From Wurfbainia villosa (Eukaryota > Streptophyta > Magnoliopsida > Zingiberales > Zingiberaceae): 64,000 nt of DNA. The stretch's first letter is position 1. Each line of letters opens with the position of its first letter. Positions 43,359 to 54,743 of this stretch are shown one piece after another. The notes under the pieces were generated by a model. The model did not search any database. It had not been told where the DNA came from and saw only the letters and a program-made list of their open reading frames with translations. Where the stretch lies: positions 18,089,153-18,153,152 of the forward strand of contig CM045998.1 in NCBI GenBank assembly GCA_025175895.1, written 5' to 3'. Made by a program: the position numbers and the translations under genes.

Positions 43359-44781
43359 TGACACTATAGACCATGTCCTGAACCAAGTGGGTATAAGATG
43401 AGTGAAAGGAATGGGGCACGATTCATTGTAGCTGCTGAAGGGTTTCAGAAATAGTTCTGGATCAACCGTTGATCTTTTCGGTTAATTGGGGATCATGATG
43501 TACTACTAGGTGCTACTCATGATTGTTCTATAATTAATGGTTAATTATAGATGGCCAACATAAACCGAGAACCTATTTAGTTACACGCACAATGAGCGTA
43601 ATCCGAAAGATTTAAAACGAGCTTGAGAATGAGATTCTCAGACCGAGAGAAACTAGGTTTGGTTGGACCAAACAAGGATCGAACATGAAATTGTTTCAGT
43701 CACAATGGAAGCGTGGATGGGTCGTGTCTTATGAAGACATGATGGATGAACCAAATTGGTTTGGTTCTAATCCAATGGTGGAGAATAAACCAAAGGGGTT
43801 TGGTTTGTTTTAAACGAATGAACCAAAGTTGGTTCGGTTCGTTTTAACTTAAAATAGACCAAATCGGTTTGGTTTATTTTAACTTAAATTAATGGAGCGG
43901 GTTAACGGATTTTGGTTATGAACCAATAACCATTAGGAGAATTTGTTCTCTATAAAATAGGGCTCAAGGGTTTAATGAGAGCCCTAACCCCTAAAGTAGC
44001 CGCCCCTCTCCCTCCTCTCCTCTCCTCTTGTGGTCGGCGCCCAAATCCTAGCCACCGCCCACCCCTTGTGTCGCCGTCCAAGTTGTTACCAGCGTCCAAG
44101 CTTCAGCCAGCGATCCTCCGGTGACCCTCTGGTGATCTTCCCTGGCCCTGGCGACAAGGTGAGCATCTAGGTTCCTTATTTGGCCGGCGCTAATCCTCCA
44201 CCAAAGCTGTCCAATTTTCTGGACAGCTTGTTTCCTTCTTGTTGGAGCATCATTTGGACAATGTTTGGAGCTCCAACAGCGGCTTCCTTGCCAGGGATTC
44301 GATCTCCCGTAATCCTCATAGGTAGAGGACGAAGGATTCGTCAAACGGTGGGCGAATATCTCTCCGGAGAAACGAGTTTTTGAGGACTCATTTTGAATCC
44401 GAATTTTGATTCGGATTGTGATCTTCTCTTGATCACGTCATCTTCGACACGAAGCTAGTGACTCGTACGAAGATGAGACTCGTGACTTTGTGAAGTCATC
44501 CCGAAGATACTCGACGTGGATACGGATAGAGGCGATTCTAGCGAGGGTCGCTCTGGTTGATGTCTTTCCCGCTACACGTGATACGTCAGGTATACGTAGA
44601 ATAAATTTCCTTTTATTGCAAAATTTGAAACTACGGTTATGTCTACACATATTTTACTATGCATATGTGTGGTGTGTGTATTGTAATAAATTAGATTTAT
44701 TATTTTTATTTCTTCCGCTGTGCACATGTTTACGAAACATGTTGGAAAATACACACTCGCCGTGGTGCCGAAAACCCAACA
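43359..44781 (+). repeat. D 3' LTR, second segment
   Basis: Completes the D LTR, ending CCCAACA, then the TSD aagtt at 44782-44786. TATA box at 43951-43960. Confidence 0.95.
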
Positions 44782-45212
44782 AAGTTTAACAAAGGAGTTA
44801 TTTAGAGCTAAAAAGAAAAACAAATGCATGCAAAATGAAATTAAAGATCTAGAAGAAAAAATTGAAAAATTCATGCTCACATGATAATGTTATTTCTTCT
44901 AGTGTTAATGATGCATGCTTAGAAGAAAATAAGGTTTTAAGGGAAAAGGTAGACTTTCTAACTAAGGCCCTAGAGAAATTCACAATTGGCTCCAATATCC
45001 TAAATATGATCATTGGGAGCCAAAGGGCTAGTTTCAACAAGAAAAGCCTAGGTTATAAAGGATCCAAAAATGAAAAAGACTACCATTGCTTAATTGCTAG
45101 AGGACAATCAAAGACAACAATGGTAGCTAGGAAATAGATCCCAAAGGAGTACTTGGTGAACCCCATTGAAAAGAATTTATATTGGGTTCCCAAGTCCATC
45201 CTCAAGGGTTAG
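44782..45212 (+). pseudogene. gag: C gag pseudogene, C-terminal segment
   Basis: Resumes exactly where D entered. It reads KNKCMQNEIKDLEEKIEKF, a frameshift, then 44862-45137 (VLREKVDFLTKALEKFTIGSNIL, RASFNKKSLGYKGS) and, after a TAG that replaces the Trp of G's RKWIPK, the WVPKSILKG end with a stop at 45210-45212. The order of motifs matches G. No pol follows. Confidence 0.9.
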
Positions 45213-46246
45213 AGAAACCTAGGATAGTCAACCATACTTGAATATTTTTCATATCATATTATTTGGTTGACTTATAAGCATGGTGGATGTAGTGATAATA
45301 CTTGATTTATGATTATGATATGCAATTATGATAATGTTTGTGTTATGATCATATGTTGGTTGTTGTGTAGCATACTTAATCTTGATAGAATTGCATGAAA
45401 TTTATGGTTAAGTATAAATTCCTTTAGTCACATCTCACATTCACCATAAGGCTAACTTGATTGAGAACATAGTAATGAGTGAGATGTTAGGATGATACAA
45501 TTGATTCACTAATGCTTATGACATTTAGATGGGTCATTCAAAGTAGCATAACATAGCAATCATAGACCAACTATGGGGAAAACAAATGTTTAATCAATGG
45601 ACATATTGCTCATAGATCATAGTTGGATATTTTAAATATTTTAAAACCATTTTATGTTTTGCAAATAGTGAATTGATGTTTTAAAACATTTTAACGCAAA
45701 AGTAGGTCTTAAAGTTGATACAAAATTGAGACATTTTACAACTTTTGAGTTTTTACCAAATTTTCTAAAATAGAAATAATTTTCATGAAAAATCATTTTT
45801 CATTGATAAAGAGACATATGAGAAATATGTTCCCCAAATTTCATGATTTTTTGAATTTTTTGGAATTTTTAGTGCATTTCTAAACTTGGGTTCAAAAATC
45901 AAAAAATGTTGATTTTTAGTTGCCGCTGATCAGCGCGTTACGACGCAATGATCGTGATGGAACTGCAGAGTTTTTTCAGGCAGATTTTGTTGATTTTCTT
46001 CCATTAGGCTTTGATGTCATGTTATATGACATATGTTATATGTTTTTGATGGTGTCAAAGGAGGAGAAGTGTGAAGTTTAAGTTAATCATGCTAGGGGAG
46101 AATTAGCATATGTTAAGGGGGAGTTGCATGTATTAAGGGGGAGTGTTTGATACTCATATTTAATTTACATGCTTATCTTCTTTATGTGTTTTTGTTAATG
46201 TTTTACCTAACTTAAACGAATTGTCACACATCAAAAAGGGGGAGAT
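45213..46246 (+). other. C 3' noncoding region with repeated polypurine tracts
   Basis: Stem-loop at 45431-45486. GATCAGCGCG/CAATGATCG strings lie at 45926-45952. Purine runs CTAGGGGAGAA (46092), TTAAGGGGGAG (46114 and 46135) and the LTR-adjacent AAAAAGGGGGAGAT (46233-46246). No coding frame. Confidence 0.8.
45431..45486 (+). other. C copy of the conserved stem-loop
   Basis: Perfect arms at 45431-45438 and 45479-45486, 40-nt loop, one extra A/T pair outside. Downstream motif GTGAGATGTTAGG. Confidence 0.78.
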
Positions 46247-47573
46247 TGGTAGGGCAATCAACCCATGTATGATGTGGTTTTGATGTGTGTGGCAAAGGGT
46301 TTAAGTTAGGTTGAATATGTTTGATGTGTGTGTTTAAGTTGTGCAGGACTTAGTAAATCACACATGAGTTAGCTTGATGAAAGCATTGGTGAGTTCACCA
46401 TCTCATGGCTCAGGTCCTTGAGTCGGTGAAGGATGACATTGCGGAAGCCATGCGTTTGGTGCATTTGAGGGACCGCCGGACGAGGAGCATTGGAGTGAAG
46501 CCAAAGGAAGCAGACTTCAGGGAGAGATGCGAAGGATGACATTGTGGAAGCCGTACACTTGGTGCATCCGAGGGACGTGGCCGGAGAAAGAGAACTTCGG
46601 TGAGGGACTCCAAGGGAGATGAGAGATTGAGCGATTGTAATGGTAGCTCATAGGTGAACTTGGCCGAATGGCTAAGTCAAGTGTCAGAAGCTCAAACTTA
46701 GGTTTGAGGTTTTACCCAACATTTGGTTAAGTCGGATGCTCAAACAAGTGTCTTGTTTGAGGTTTTACCCGACATCAGTCGACTACTATAGATAGCAATC
46801 GATTGCTCTGAGTCGATGGAACTCAACTGGTGTTCGATTGGTGGATTTCTGGCCCATCAGTCGACTACCAAGGGACGACAATCGACTGCTGCACCATCAT
46901 TCGACTGCCAAGGGACGACAATCGACTGCTGAAGATGGTCACAGGCACAGAACCTTCCATAGTCGACTGATCAGTTGGCTATGCAGGTAGCAGTCGACCG
47001 ATGGGATCATCAGTCGACTGCTAGGAGTTCCGTTGGACGGTGACGACGGTAAGTCAGAAGCCGTTGTAAGTCGACCATTAGAGGGGCAGTCAACTGATGA
47101 CATGCAGCAGTCGACTGTCGCCTGCCCAATGGGAAGAAACCCTTCTTCTCTATAAAAAGAAGGGTTAGGGGCGTTTGGAAGACTAATGCTTCACTCATAA
47201 TCATACTCCCAAGTGCCCTACACGTTTTAACACTCCTCTTCTTGTTCTTATTTCCATCTTATTGTAAGAGAGAGTGATTGTTGTAAAAGAGGTTTACCTC
47301 CACCTTACTTGGGCTAAAGGAGAGACTAGTGGATTATTGAGGGAGTGATTCACTTTACGAATCATCCGTGGACTAGCGGCAAGGGCCATGAACCACGTTA
47401 CATCTCGGCATTAGCGTTTGCTCTTCTTTACTTCTTTGTATTGTTTTAATTGTCTTTGTTTTAGCATTTCCGCTGCGCTAACAACTCTTGTAGACGATTA
47501 AGACGATCGAATTCCACCGAGCACATCGTAAGCTATTCAACCCCCCTTCTAGCCAGGCCACGATCCTCCAACA
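46247..47573 (+). repeat. C 3' LTR
   Basis: 1327 bp, TGGTAGGGCAATC...CCTCCAACA; the second base of the usual TGTTAG start is changed. TATAAAAA at 47151-47158. CAGTCGACTG variants at 46776-47120. The C-run motif CTATTCAACCCCCCTTCTAG is at 47533-47552. Confidence 0.9.
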
Positions 47574-49188
47574 ATTAGGCATTATGAGAAAAGTGATATA
47601 ATTCTAGTAAATGACAATTAAATTTAAAAACTTAGGTATTTGATACCTTTGTATTTTATATTTGTCATGCTTTATTTGTCATATGTCATGTCATGACATC
47701 ATGCTTAATATGATCATTTTATAATGTCATGATAATACTTAAGTTATTTGATAATGTCATGATGATGCTTAGATTAAAATTTTATAATGACATGGCATCA
47801 TACATCATTGTCTATGCTTTAATTTATGCAATCATTATATGCCATGATCGTATTTCATGCATTAAGATTAATAAAATTGAATTAAGGTCAATGGTATAAT
47901 TTGAAGCCCCAAGATAAGGGAATCAAATAGAGTTGCCTAGATAAAATGCATGAAATCTTAGATTAGGGAAGAACCTAAACCCATATCTCACAAGGATTAT
48001 AAATTGACATATGTGTGTATTGATACACCATAGACATATGTGAGATGTTAGGAATGTGAGTTAAGTTCAAGGTGCTTAGATGTTGCATCTAGATGGACTC
48101 AAACTCATAATATGACATTTGGAATCCCGAGGAAAGTTAATGTACAAGTCATATACATCTAGCCCATAGATCATGGTTCAAAATAAGGTTTTAAAAATAT
48201 TTAAAATTATTTTAGAAAACCTTGGTGAAGTCTATCTTTTGATAGCAATCACCATTGCAAATGTTGATACAAAGTTAGACAAAACATTAAAAGTTTTCAA
48301 TACTTTTGAACCTTGTATCAATCTCTTAAAATAATGGGTATTTAAACTTAAAATCAATTTTCACCCATTGTATTTCATGTAAGTAATGTACTTACGAATT
48401 TTCATGAATTTTCAAATTATGTATAATTACTTATGATTTTTTTCAAAACTCAATTCTGAAATACTAATTTTTGCATTTACAGAAATCAGTCAACTGTTGC
48501 TTGGAGCAGTCGATTGGTGGTGGGGCAGTCGACTGGTTGCTGACCTAGTCGACTGCTGATGTTGATTTCGGCAGAACAAGATTTGTCTAGCCATTTATCA
48601 ACAATTTTAGGCTATCTTAATGTCTCATAACCTTAAGATATGCTTTGAAAAGCAGTGGAAGGATAAAATAATCATTGAAAATAATTAGAAGAGTTATTTA
48701 GGGTGAGTATCGAATTTTAAGGGAGGTTAAAATTCAAGTTTGAACCTTTACCATTATTTTTTATTGTTTTAGTTTCGTATAGGCTTAGGAACTCTCCAAA
48801 GATATTGTTGGTGCAATGGTCAAGGGGGGACTAAGCCTTTAGGGGGAGGTCATCCATTTTAGTATGATGGATAAACTTTGATTACAAAGGGAGAGAAGTG
48901 AGGGTTAGGCAAACCTCCATTGTGGATTGTCTCTCATTTAGTGATATGGGTTGTATCACTAAGGAGAGTGAAGGCATCTAAAATGATTTTAGACCAAGAG
49001 GGAGAATGTAGGATCTCATTGGGAGATGAAACATTGAAAATCTTGGGTGACTTTTTGATATATGCCAAAGGGGGAGAAGTGAGGTTTAAGTTAGGTAAAC
49101 CTTCACTATGCTTTGGCATTGGAAGAGTTAAGTTGGGTTATTGTTAGCCTAACTTAAAGGTATTGTCAAACATAAAAAAGGAAGAGAT
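47574..49188 (+). other. H 3' noncoding region
   Basis: CATGTCATGACATC repeats (47690-47860), the stem-loop at 47984-48047, CAGTCGACTG variants at 48486-48560, purine runs at 48819-48850, 49065-49078 and 49175-49188. No coding frame. Confidence 0.78.
47984..48047 (+). other. H copy of the conserved stem-loop
   Basis: TATCTCAC (47984-47991) and GTGAGATG (48040-48047), one mismatch, 48-nt loop with inner stem GTGTAT-TG-ATACAC. Downstream motif GTGAGATGTTAGG. Confidence 0.72.
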
Positions 49189-50498
49189 TATTGGTACAAT
49201 TGGTCCAGGTCATGATTGACCATACTTGAGTAGGGTTTTGATGTTTGACAATGGGTTGAAAATAAGTTGACCATTGTTTGACAATATAGGTTTGACCATA
49301 TGTTGACTATATGACAAGTGGATGTTTGAAATATCCAAAGTTATATGGGGGAGATTATTTGAGGGAGATTGTTGGAGAAATTAAACTTTAGGTCATGGTT
49401 GACTAGACTCGAGTGAGACTCGAGGGGAAGTCCAAAAATAGTCTTGGCATGGAAAGTCCAAGCATGGTCTTGGCATGGAAGTGCATGTTTGGATACTTGG
49501 CATAGAAACCCAAGCATAGTCTTAGCATGGAAGTCCAAGTTTGGATACTTGGCAAAGGAAAAGTTTAATGGTGTAGTCTTGGCCACGTAAGTCCAAGTGT
49601 GTAGTCTTGGTGGTGAAAGTCCAAGCATTGAGGCTTGGCAATCGAAAAGTCCAAGTGTGTAGTCTTGGCGGCATAAGTCCAAGCATGTGGTCTTGGCAGC
49701 GTCAGTCCAAGTGGATCTTGGCAAGGAAGTCTAAGGGTGAGGTTTTGGCAGCGTAAAGTCCAAACATGTGGTCTTGGCGGCATAAGTTCAAATGAACCTT
49801 GGAAAAGGAGACCCAGTTAGCATGACATAGTCGATGGAAGCACTTGAAGGCTAACGCGAAGGGTGAAGGAGTCGTGGAGGACTCAAATGGACCCTGAGAG
49901 TGTGAGGCAGATGGAGGTGGCTAGAAGGCTTAGGTCTAGGCTAAGGGTGGTCAATCAAATATGAGGGGATCATACTTGGGTTAAACCTCATGTTTGAGGT
50001 TTACCAGTCAACTTGGGTTATTGACCAGTCGACTGGTCAAGTGCACAACACTTGGGAGTCTAGTTTGACTCGAGCAGTCGACGAGGATTATGATAAGTCG
50101 ATTAGTCGTGTAGTCGACTGAGGCTCGACTGCGTCTGTGGCTCTGGCAGTTAACTGACCACTAGTAGTCAACTGATAGGGTTGAGCAGTCGACTGGTCAT
50201 AGGTGGCCACAACACAGAATGTCTGGTAGTCGATTGGTCAGTAGACTATTGACTTGGTAGTCAACTGCTGGTAAGGACAATTGACTGTTGGGTATCCGTT
50301 GGAGTAATCCAATGTGGATTAGTCTGTTGTGAGACAATGGATAGGTAAGTAGTCGACTTGTGTCTTTTGGCAGTCGACTTCTAGGAGAAAATCTAACCCG
50401 ATTTAGGTTATAAAAGGGGCTCGAGTTAGAGGATTTAGAAGTGATTTTTGGGACGATTTTGAAGGGGAAGTGTTGTTGTATCCCAGACCTTCAAGAGA
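49189..50498 (+). repeat. H 3' LTR, truncated by element I
   Basis: E-like LTR with a long CTTGG/CCAAG array (49430-49800), CAGTCGACTG variants (50025-50390) and TATAAAAG at 50409-50416. Stops at CTTCAAGAGA, where I enters; the rest is beyond the window. Confidence 0.85.
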
Positions 50499-51333
50499 TG
50501 TGATATACCGGAAATAAAAATACCCATTTTTAATTAAGAAATTATGTTAGGTAGTTTTCCAAGAACTTTTAGGAATTTTTCTGGAATTAAATGGGGCTTG
50601 TATGGGATATTTAATGGTATAATTAAATTAATGAGGTGTTAATTAAAACCTAGGTTTTGATTTACTTATAAAGAGGGGATAATCCGGTTTATCTCATCGT
50701 ACACAAATTTCTCCGCCGACGCCGTTTCTTTTTCCCTCGCGAGCTTTTGTTCCTCACAATCCTCTCCTTCTCCCGACCACACCACTCTGCGCTGCCGACC
50801 TCGCCCCTTCCTCCTCACAGCGCGATCCTTCGCTTCTCTTCCCTTCCTAAGTCCATAGGCCGCCGTCGCTGCCTTGTTCGTCGTTGTCAAGTGGCTAGCC
50901 TCTACTGCCATGAGATTGATCCGAGGTCGATCTCCACCCCGAGCTCGTATCGTCGCCCATCGCTGCCTCCCTGAGCCAGTTGTCGTCTTTCATTGTGCAT
51001 GGGTCGTCGTCGCCATGGGTGACAGCCTAGCCATCGCCATATGCCCAAAACCTTCGTTCAGCCTTTCTCCTCCTCTGCCACCGTCGTCGTCGACCGAACT
51101 CGAGTCGACGACGAGCAAGTGGCTGGAAATTGGATTCGGCAGCTTCCTGGTTGTGGACTGCCACCGTGACCTCTGCCGGAGCAAGGTGAGGCGTAGTTTT
51201 CCTCGATCTCAGATGAGATCCATCTCTAAACTCTTTCTAATTTCTCTTGCAGCTCAAAAACCCAGGGTGTTAGGGCTCCGACAGTGATTTTCTGATGAAC
51301 ATAGTTGTTAGGAGGAGTGGCACCAGTGAAGAT
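50499..51333 (+). repeat. I 5' LTR, first segment
   Basis: Up to the J insertion. TATAAAG at 50667-50673 and a GC-rich stretch (50700-51190) typical of a promoter-proximal leader. Open frames here are fortuitous. Confidence 0.8.
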
Positions 51334-52557
51334 TGTAGGGGATCGGTATGGCCGGCTAGAGGGGAGTGAATAGCCCTCTTCCAATGGATGTTGGAATTCT
51401 CGCGTTCGTTTGCTCGTCTACACAATCGTTATCGCAAGCGGAAGCATAAACAATAAAGACAAAGCAATAAATGAAAATACAAACGCTAACAATAAGATGT
51501 AACGTGGTTCACGGCTACGCCGCTAATCCACGATCCCGATTCATCCGAGGTGAATCACTCCTCCAAAGCCAATCACTATTGGTCTCTCCTTTGTACCAAG
51601 CTAGGTGGAGGTAACCTTTACAATCAAGATCACTCTTCTTACAAATAGAATGGAGTAAAAACAAGTAAGAAGAGTTTAGAGCTTGTGGGGCACTAGGAAG
51701 ATCACTTGGAGCTTAAGCATTAGCCTCTCAAAGGCTTACACCCTCTCTTTTTATAGAGAGGGCTGATTTCTTCCCGTTGGCCGCCATCACCGATCACGCC
51801 TCTGGCGATCATTGCGTTACAACGGCCTCCGAACACGTCGGATCCCGACCGTTGTAGTCCAACGGAACTCTTGGCGATCGATGGACCTCACCACGATCGC
51901 TGCCTCCGTCGATCGGCCTCGGCTACGAATCCGCTCTGGCTAAAACCCTATTGACTACCGATCGCCTTGGCCGATCATCGCCGGTCTTGGCGATCGCCCA
52001 CGATGGCGATCACGCCACAATCCAACCGATATACGGCCGAACTCACTCGAAGAGCGATCGAGCCATGACTTGCGGTCGGAGTGCGTGTAAAACTCAAACT
52101 TAACATAAGTTTGAGCTTCCGGCGGTCGGGTAGTCTCCGACACTCAGCCATTCGGCCAAGTTCACCTAATGAGCTACTTACATTTCACTCATTCTCTCAT
52201 CTCACTCGAAGTCCCTCGCCGAAGCTCTCTTCGTTTGCGGCCACGTCCCTCGGCAGCATCAGGCGCACGGCTCTGCAATGCTCCTTCGCGTCTCTTGCCT
52301 CCGAAGTCTGCTTCCTTGGCTTCACTTCAAGTCATCTTGTCCGGCGGTCCCTCGGATGCTCCAAGCGCACGGCTTCCGCAAAGTCATCCTTCACCGACTC
52401 AAGGACGGAGGTTGTGAGGGTGAACCCGCCAAGGCTCCATGTGCGAATTACTAAGTCCTGCACGACTTCAACGCACATATCACATCAACATAACACACTA
52501 ACTTAAACCCTTTGCCACACCATCAAAACCATATTACGGCAAGAGATTGCCCTAACA
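51334..52557 (-). mobile_element. Element J: solo LTR of the G/C family
   Basis: 1224 bp, plus-strand TGTAGGGG...CCCTAACA, flanked by the perfect TSD aagat (51329-51333, 52558-52562). Aligns with both G LTRs along its length and keeps the segment deleted from G's left LTR. No internal sequence: the product of LTR-LTR recombination. TATA-type box at 51748-51754 on the minus strand; several GATCG strings in the palindrome block (51785-52075). Confidence 0.93.
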
Positions 52558-52562
52558 AAGAT

Positions 52563-54505
52563 GAGTTTTTCCGGTATACCTCTCATTTTCCTCTCTTTCT
52601 CTTCTGTCCAGTGTATTTATATGGATTGTAACTATTGAATGGAAGGGGTTGTCGACTTGTGAGACAAGGGCAGTGGCAGCATGGTGGATTGGAACGGTGG
52701 AGTGGGCTGTGGGATGGATTTCCTTTAGGTAAGTTGGCTGTGATTGGGTGAAGATGGATGGATAGAGCTGGGTGGTTCACTTGGGGTTGGTCAGATCTCT
52801 AAATTGGGGTGAACATGGCTATAAATGGTTGTGGGTGTGTCGAGAGGTTGTACTCATATTCGATAAATTAAGTGAATACGAGGTCGTTGTAGAATTTAGT
52901 TGAATATTAGCTGTGTCCTGGAACATAATGGTAATTATGTTATATGCAGGTTTCGGTCACGAGACAGCTCCATGGGCGTAAAGACAGTTAATATTCTTCA
53001 TAGCTGGCGGGTATCTTTAACTTATCTTCTTTTAGATATTGTCATCTTGTGGTGGATTGTTTACTATAGCTAGTAGTAGTTTTATATGCTTGTTAACTGC
53101 CCTGGTATGTCACTACCTAGTACGTGTTGTAGTCGTTTCATATGCTTATTATATTATGCTCTATCACTTTGATACTTGTTATTTGTTTATTTAGTACTAG
53201 AGTAGTGACATACCTTACATACTAGGTATTGAATGAATAATGAATATAACTTGCATGTGTACATAGACTTATGTACTTAGGTTATTTGATATGGGCTCCT
53301 ATTGGTGCATACCATAGGTAGCAATGGATTGATAGGTGTATCGGGCATTAGTGACATGCACCATCTTGCATTATTGCATGACTGGCGATAATCGGCTCCT
53401 CGGTAGGAGGTGATACTACTTGGTAGTTGAGCCCATCGTCAGTCACATTACCTACACACACAACCACTTGTGGATTAGTGGTATTTCAGGTGTGTGTATA
53501 ATTGCTCTGTCAGGGCTCCACGGTGGTCGCTCAGGTGATTGGTATTGCGACGTGGTAGCAGACAGAGATCCCTCCTTTATCGTGAGACGAGGAGATGAGA
53601 CGAGGTGATGTCCCCCATATACATACATGGGGTAGGAGGGTGATACTCCGCTAGCATCCTGTCCACTCAGTCACATAGGTGTAGTGACGGCAGAGTGCAC
53701 AATTATCATAGCCCTACCCATTCGGCCGGCACACATGACATGTCGGTGGCTTGACTGGCGTCAGGGGTGACACAGGTGATTGCATCATGTGCATACGTAT
53801 TTTTTACTATATACATTGCTCGTTGCACTTTTGGTTGTTGCATATGGTTGTCATGCACATACAGGAGGTATTATGTTTGTTTGTTTTGGTGATTCTACAT
53901 ATACTCGTGTGGATATATTTTATGTCAGTTTAGGTGATTCTGGTATGTACAGCTTTAGGTATGTATTTTTGTTGTTGAGTAGCTATACCAGCTTGATTAT
54001 TATTGCTACCTATAGTTTACTATACATGACTGTTAGATATCCGCTGAGTTTTACTCACTCCGTTGATATTTATTCTATTTCAGGATGAAGCCTTCCGGAG
54101 GGTCTAGTTGCCAGTTCCCTGATCTGACGACTCCGTTATCCTCTTTTTAGGTTTTCGCATATTTAGCATTAAGACTCTATGTTTTAAACTTGTAATACTT
54201 TAGACTCTTTGTTGTTTTGGTGGTACTTGTTTAAGTCTTTGTGGACTTTTTGTTTCGATTTGTTTTGGTTATATGTGTGGTGGTGTATTCCTATTCAGAT
54301 GGCAGAAGAGGTTAGTCTAGAGGTTTTTTTTATGTTTCATAGTTACTTTGATTGTTAGCCTGAGGCCCTTATGTTTTATGTTCTGGCTATATTAGTCGAT
54401 GTATAGTGGGTCGTGTGGGTCTTGTATATAGGTCTCAATTGTCCGCAGTACAGGGGAGGTGATGTCCGATTTTCGTCGGACAAGTACCCCTCTCGGGGCA
54501 TGACA
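52563..54505 (+). repeat. I 5' LTR, second segment
   Basis: Resumes after J and ends CATGACA. Contains degenerate repeats of a GTCACAT/ACCTA type around 53100-53720. No gene seen. Confidence 0.8.
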
Positions 54506-54512
54506 ATTTATT

Positions 54513-54524
54513 TGGTATCAGAGC
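54513..54524 (+). other. I primer-binding site
   Basis: TGGTATCAGAGC seven bases after the LTR end, initiator-Met type as in many chromoviruses. Confidence 0.85.
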
Positions 54525-54743
54525 GTAGGTTCCAAGTTCCTAAGGGTTTTTGGGTTTTCGGAGTTCGCCATGTTTGGTAGATCAACCTGTGCATTTTTGG
54601 ATTTTTATGAATTTTCGTTGATTTGGCATTTTGGATATTTTGGAGTCATATTTCAACAAGATCGGATTGGGGACTTGGCGGCGATAGGACATCTCCAGAT
54701 GGCTAACAAGTGAAATTATTTGATTTTCTATTTTTAGTAATAC

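Larger units (their letters stand above)
17003..44781 (+). mobile_element. Element D: Angela/BARE-type Ty1/copia retrotransposon, carrying nested E, F and G
   Basis: 5' LTR 17003-19209; 3' LTR 37142-37914 plus 43359-44781; TSD aagtt. The LTR start (TGTTAGTAATATATGAGAG), long LTR (about 2.2 kb), GTGGTATCAGAGCC primer site and Gag beginning MSLNL with LTGLNFLDWLRNLRIVL are like the Angela/BARE lineage. A long leader (19210-20498) precedes gag. E is inserted within pol and G within the 3' LTR. Coding frames have stops and shifts. Confidence 0.95.
16022..47573 (+). mobile_element. Element C: gag-only Sirevirus, split by D (and entered by A at its left)
   Basis: Visible in two pieces, 16022-17002 and 44782-47573; its 5' LTR lies off the left side, beyond element A. 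Gag resumes after D with the TSD aagtt (16998-17002 and 44782-44786). After the gag stop at 45212 there is no pol, only a noncoding tail, the polypurine tract and the 3' LTR (46247-47573). The right flank is H; the probable TSD copy is attag at 47574-47578. Its gag and LTR are related to those of G. Confidence 0.85.
47574..50498 (+). mobile_element. Element H: Sirevirus of the E family, 3' part only
   Basis: The sequence after C's LTR is a noncoding tail like that of F and E, ending in a polypurine tract (49172-49188), then a 3' LTR from 49189 cut by element I at 50498. Gag is off the left side of the window; no pol lies in the visible part. It is the oldest layer in the window; its LTR start has decayed to TATTGGTACAAT. 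Confidence 0.8.

Noticed and set aside
50690..51290. Open frames in the GC-rich part of the I LTR (such as 50874-51287)
   Set aside because: They lie inside an LTR, have no recognisable domain, and are explained by high GC and lack of stops.
51334..52557. J as a short non-autonomous element with its own internal region
   Set aside because: The whole length aligns to a single G-type LTR and has a TSD, so it is a solo LTR.
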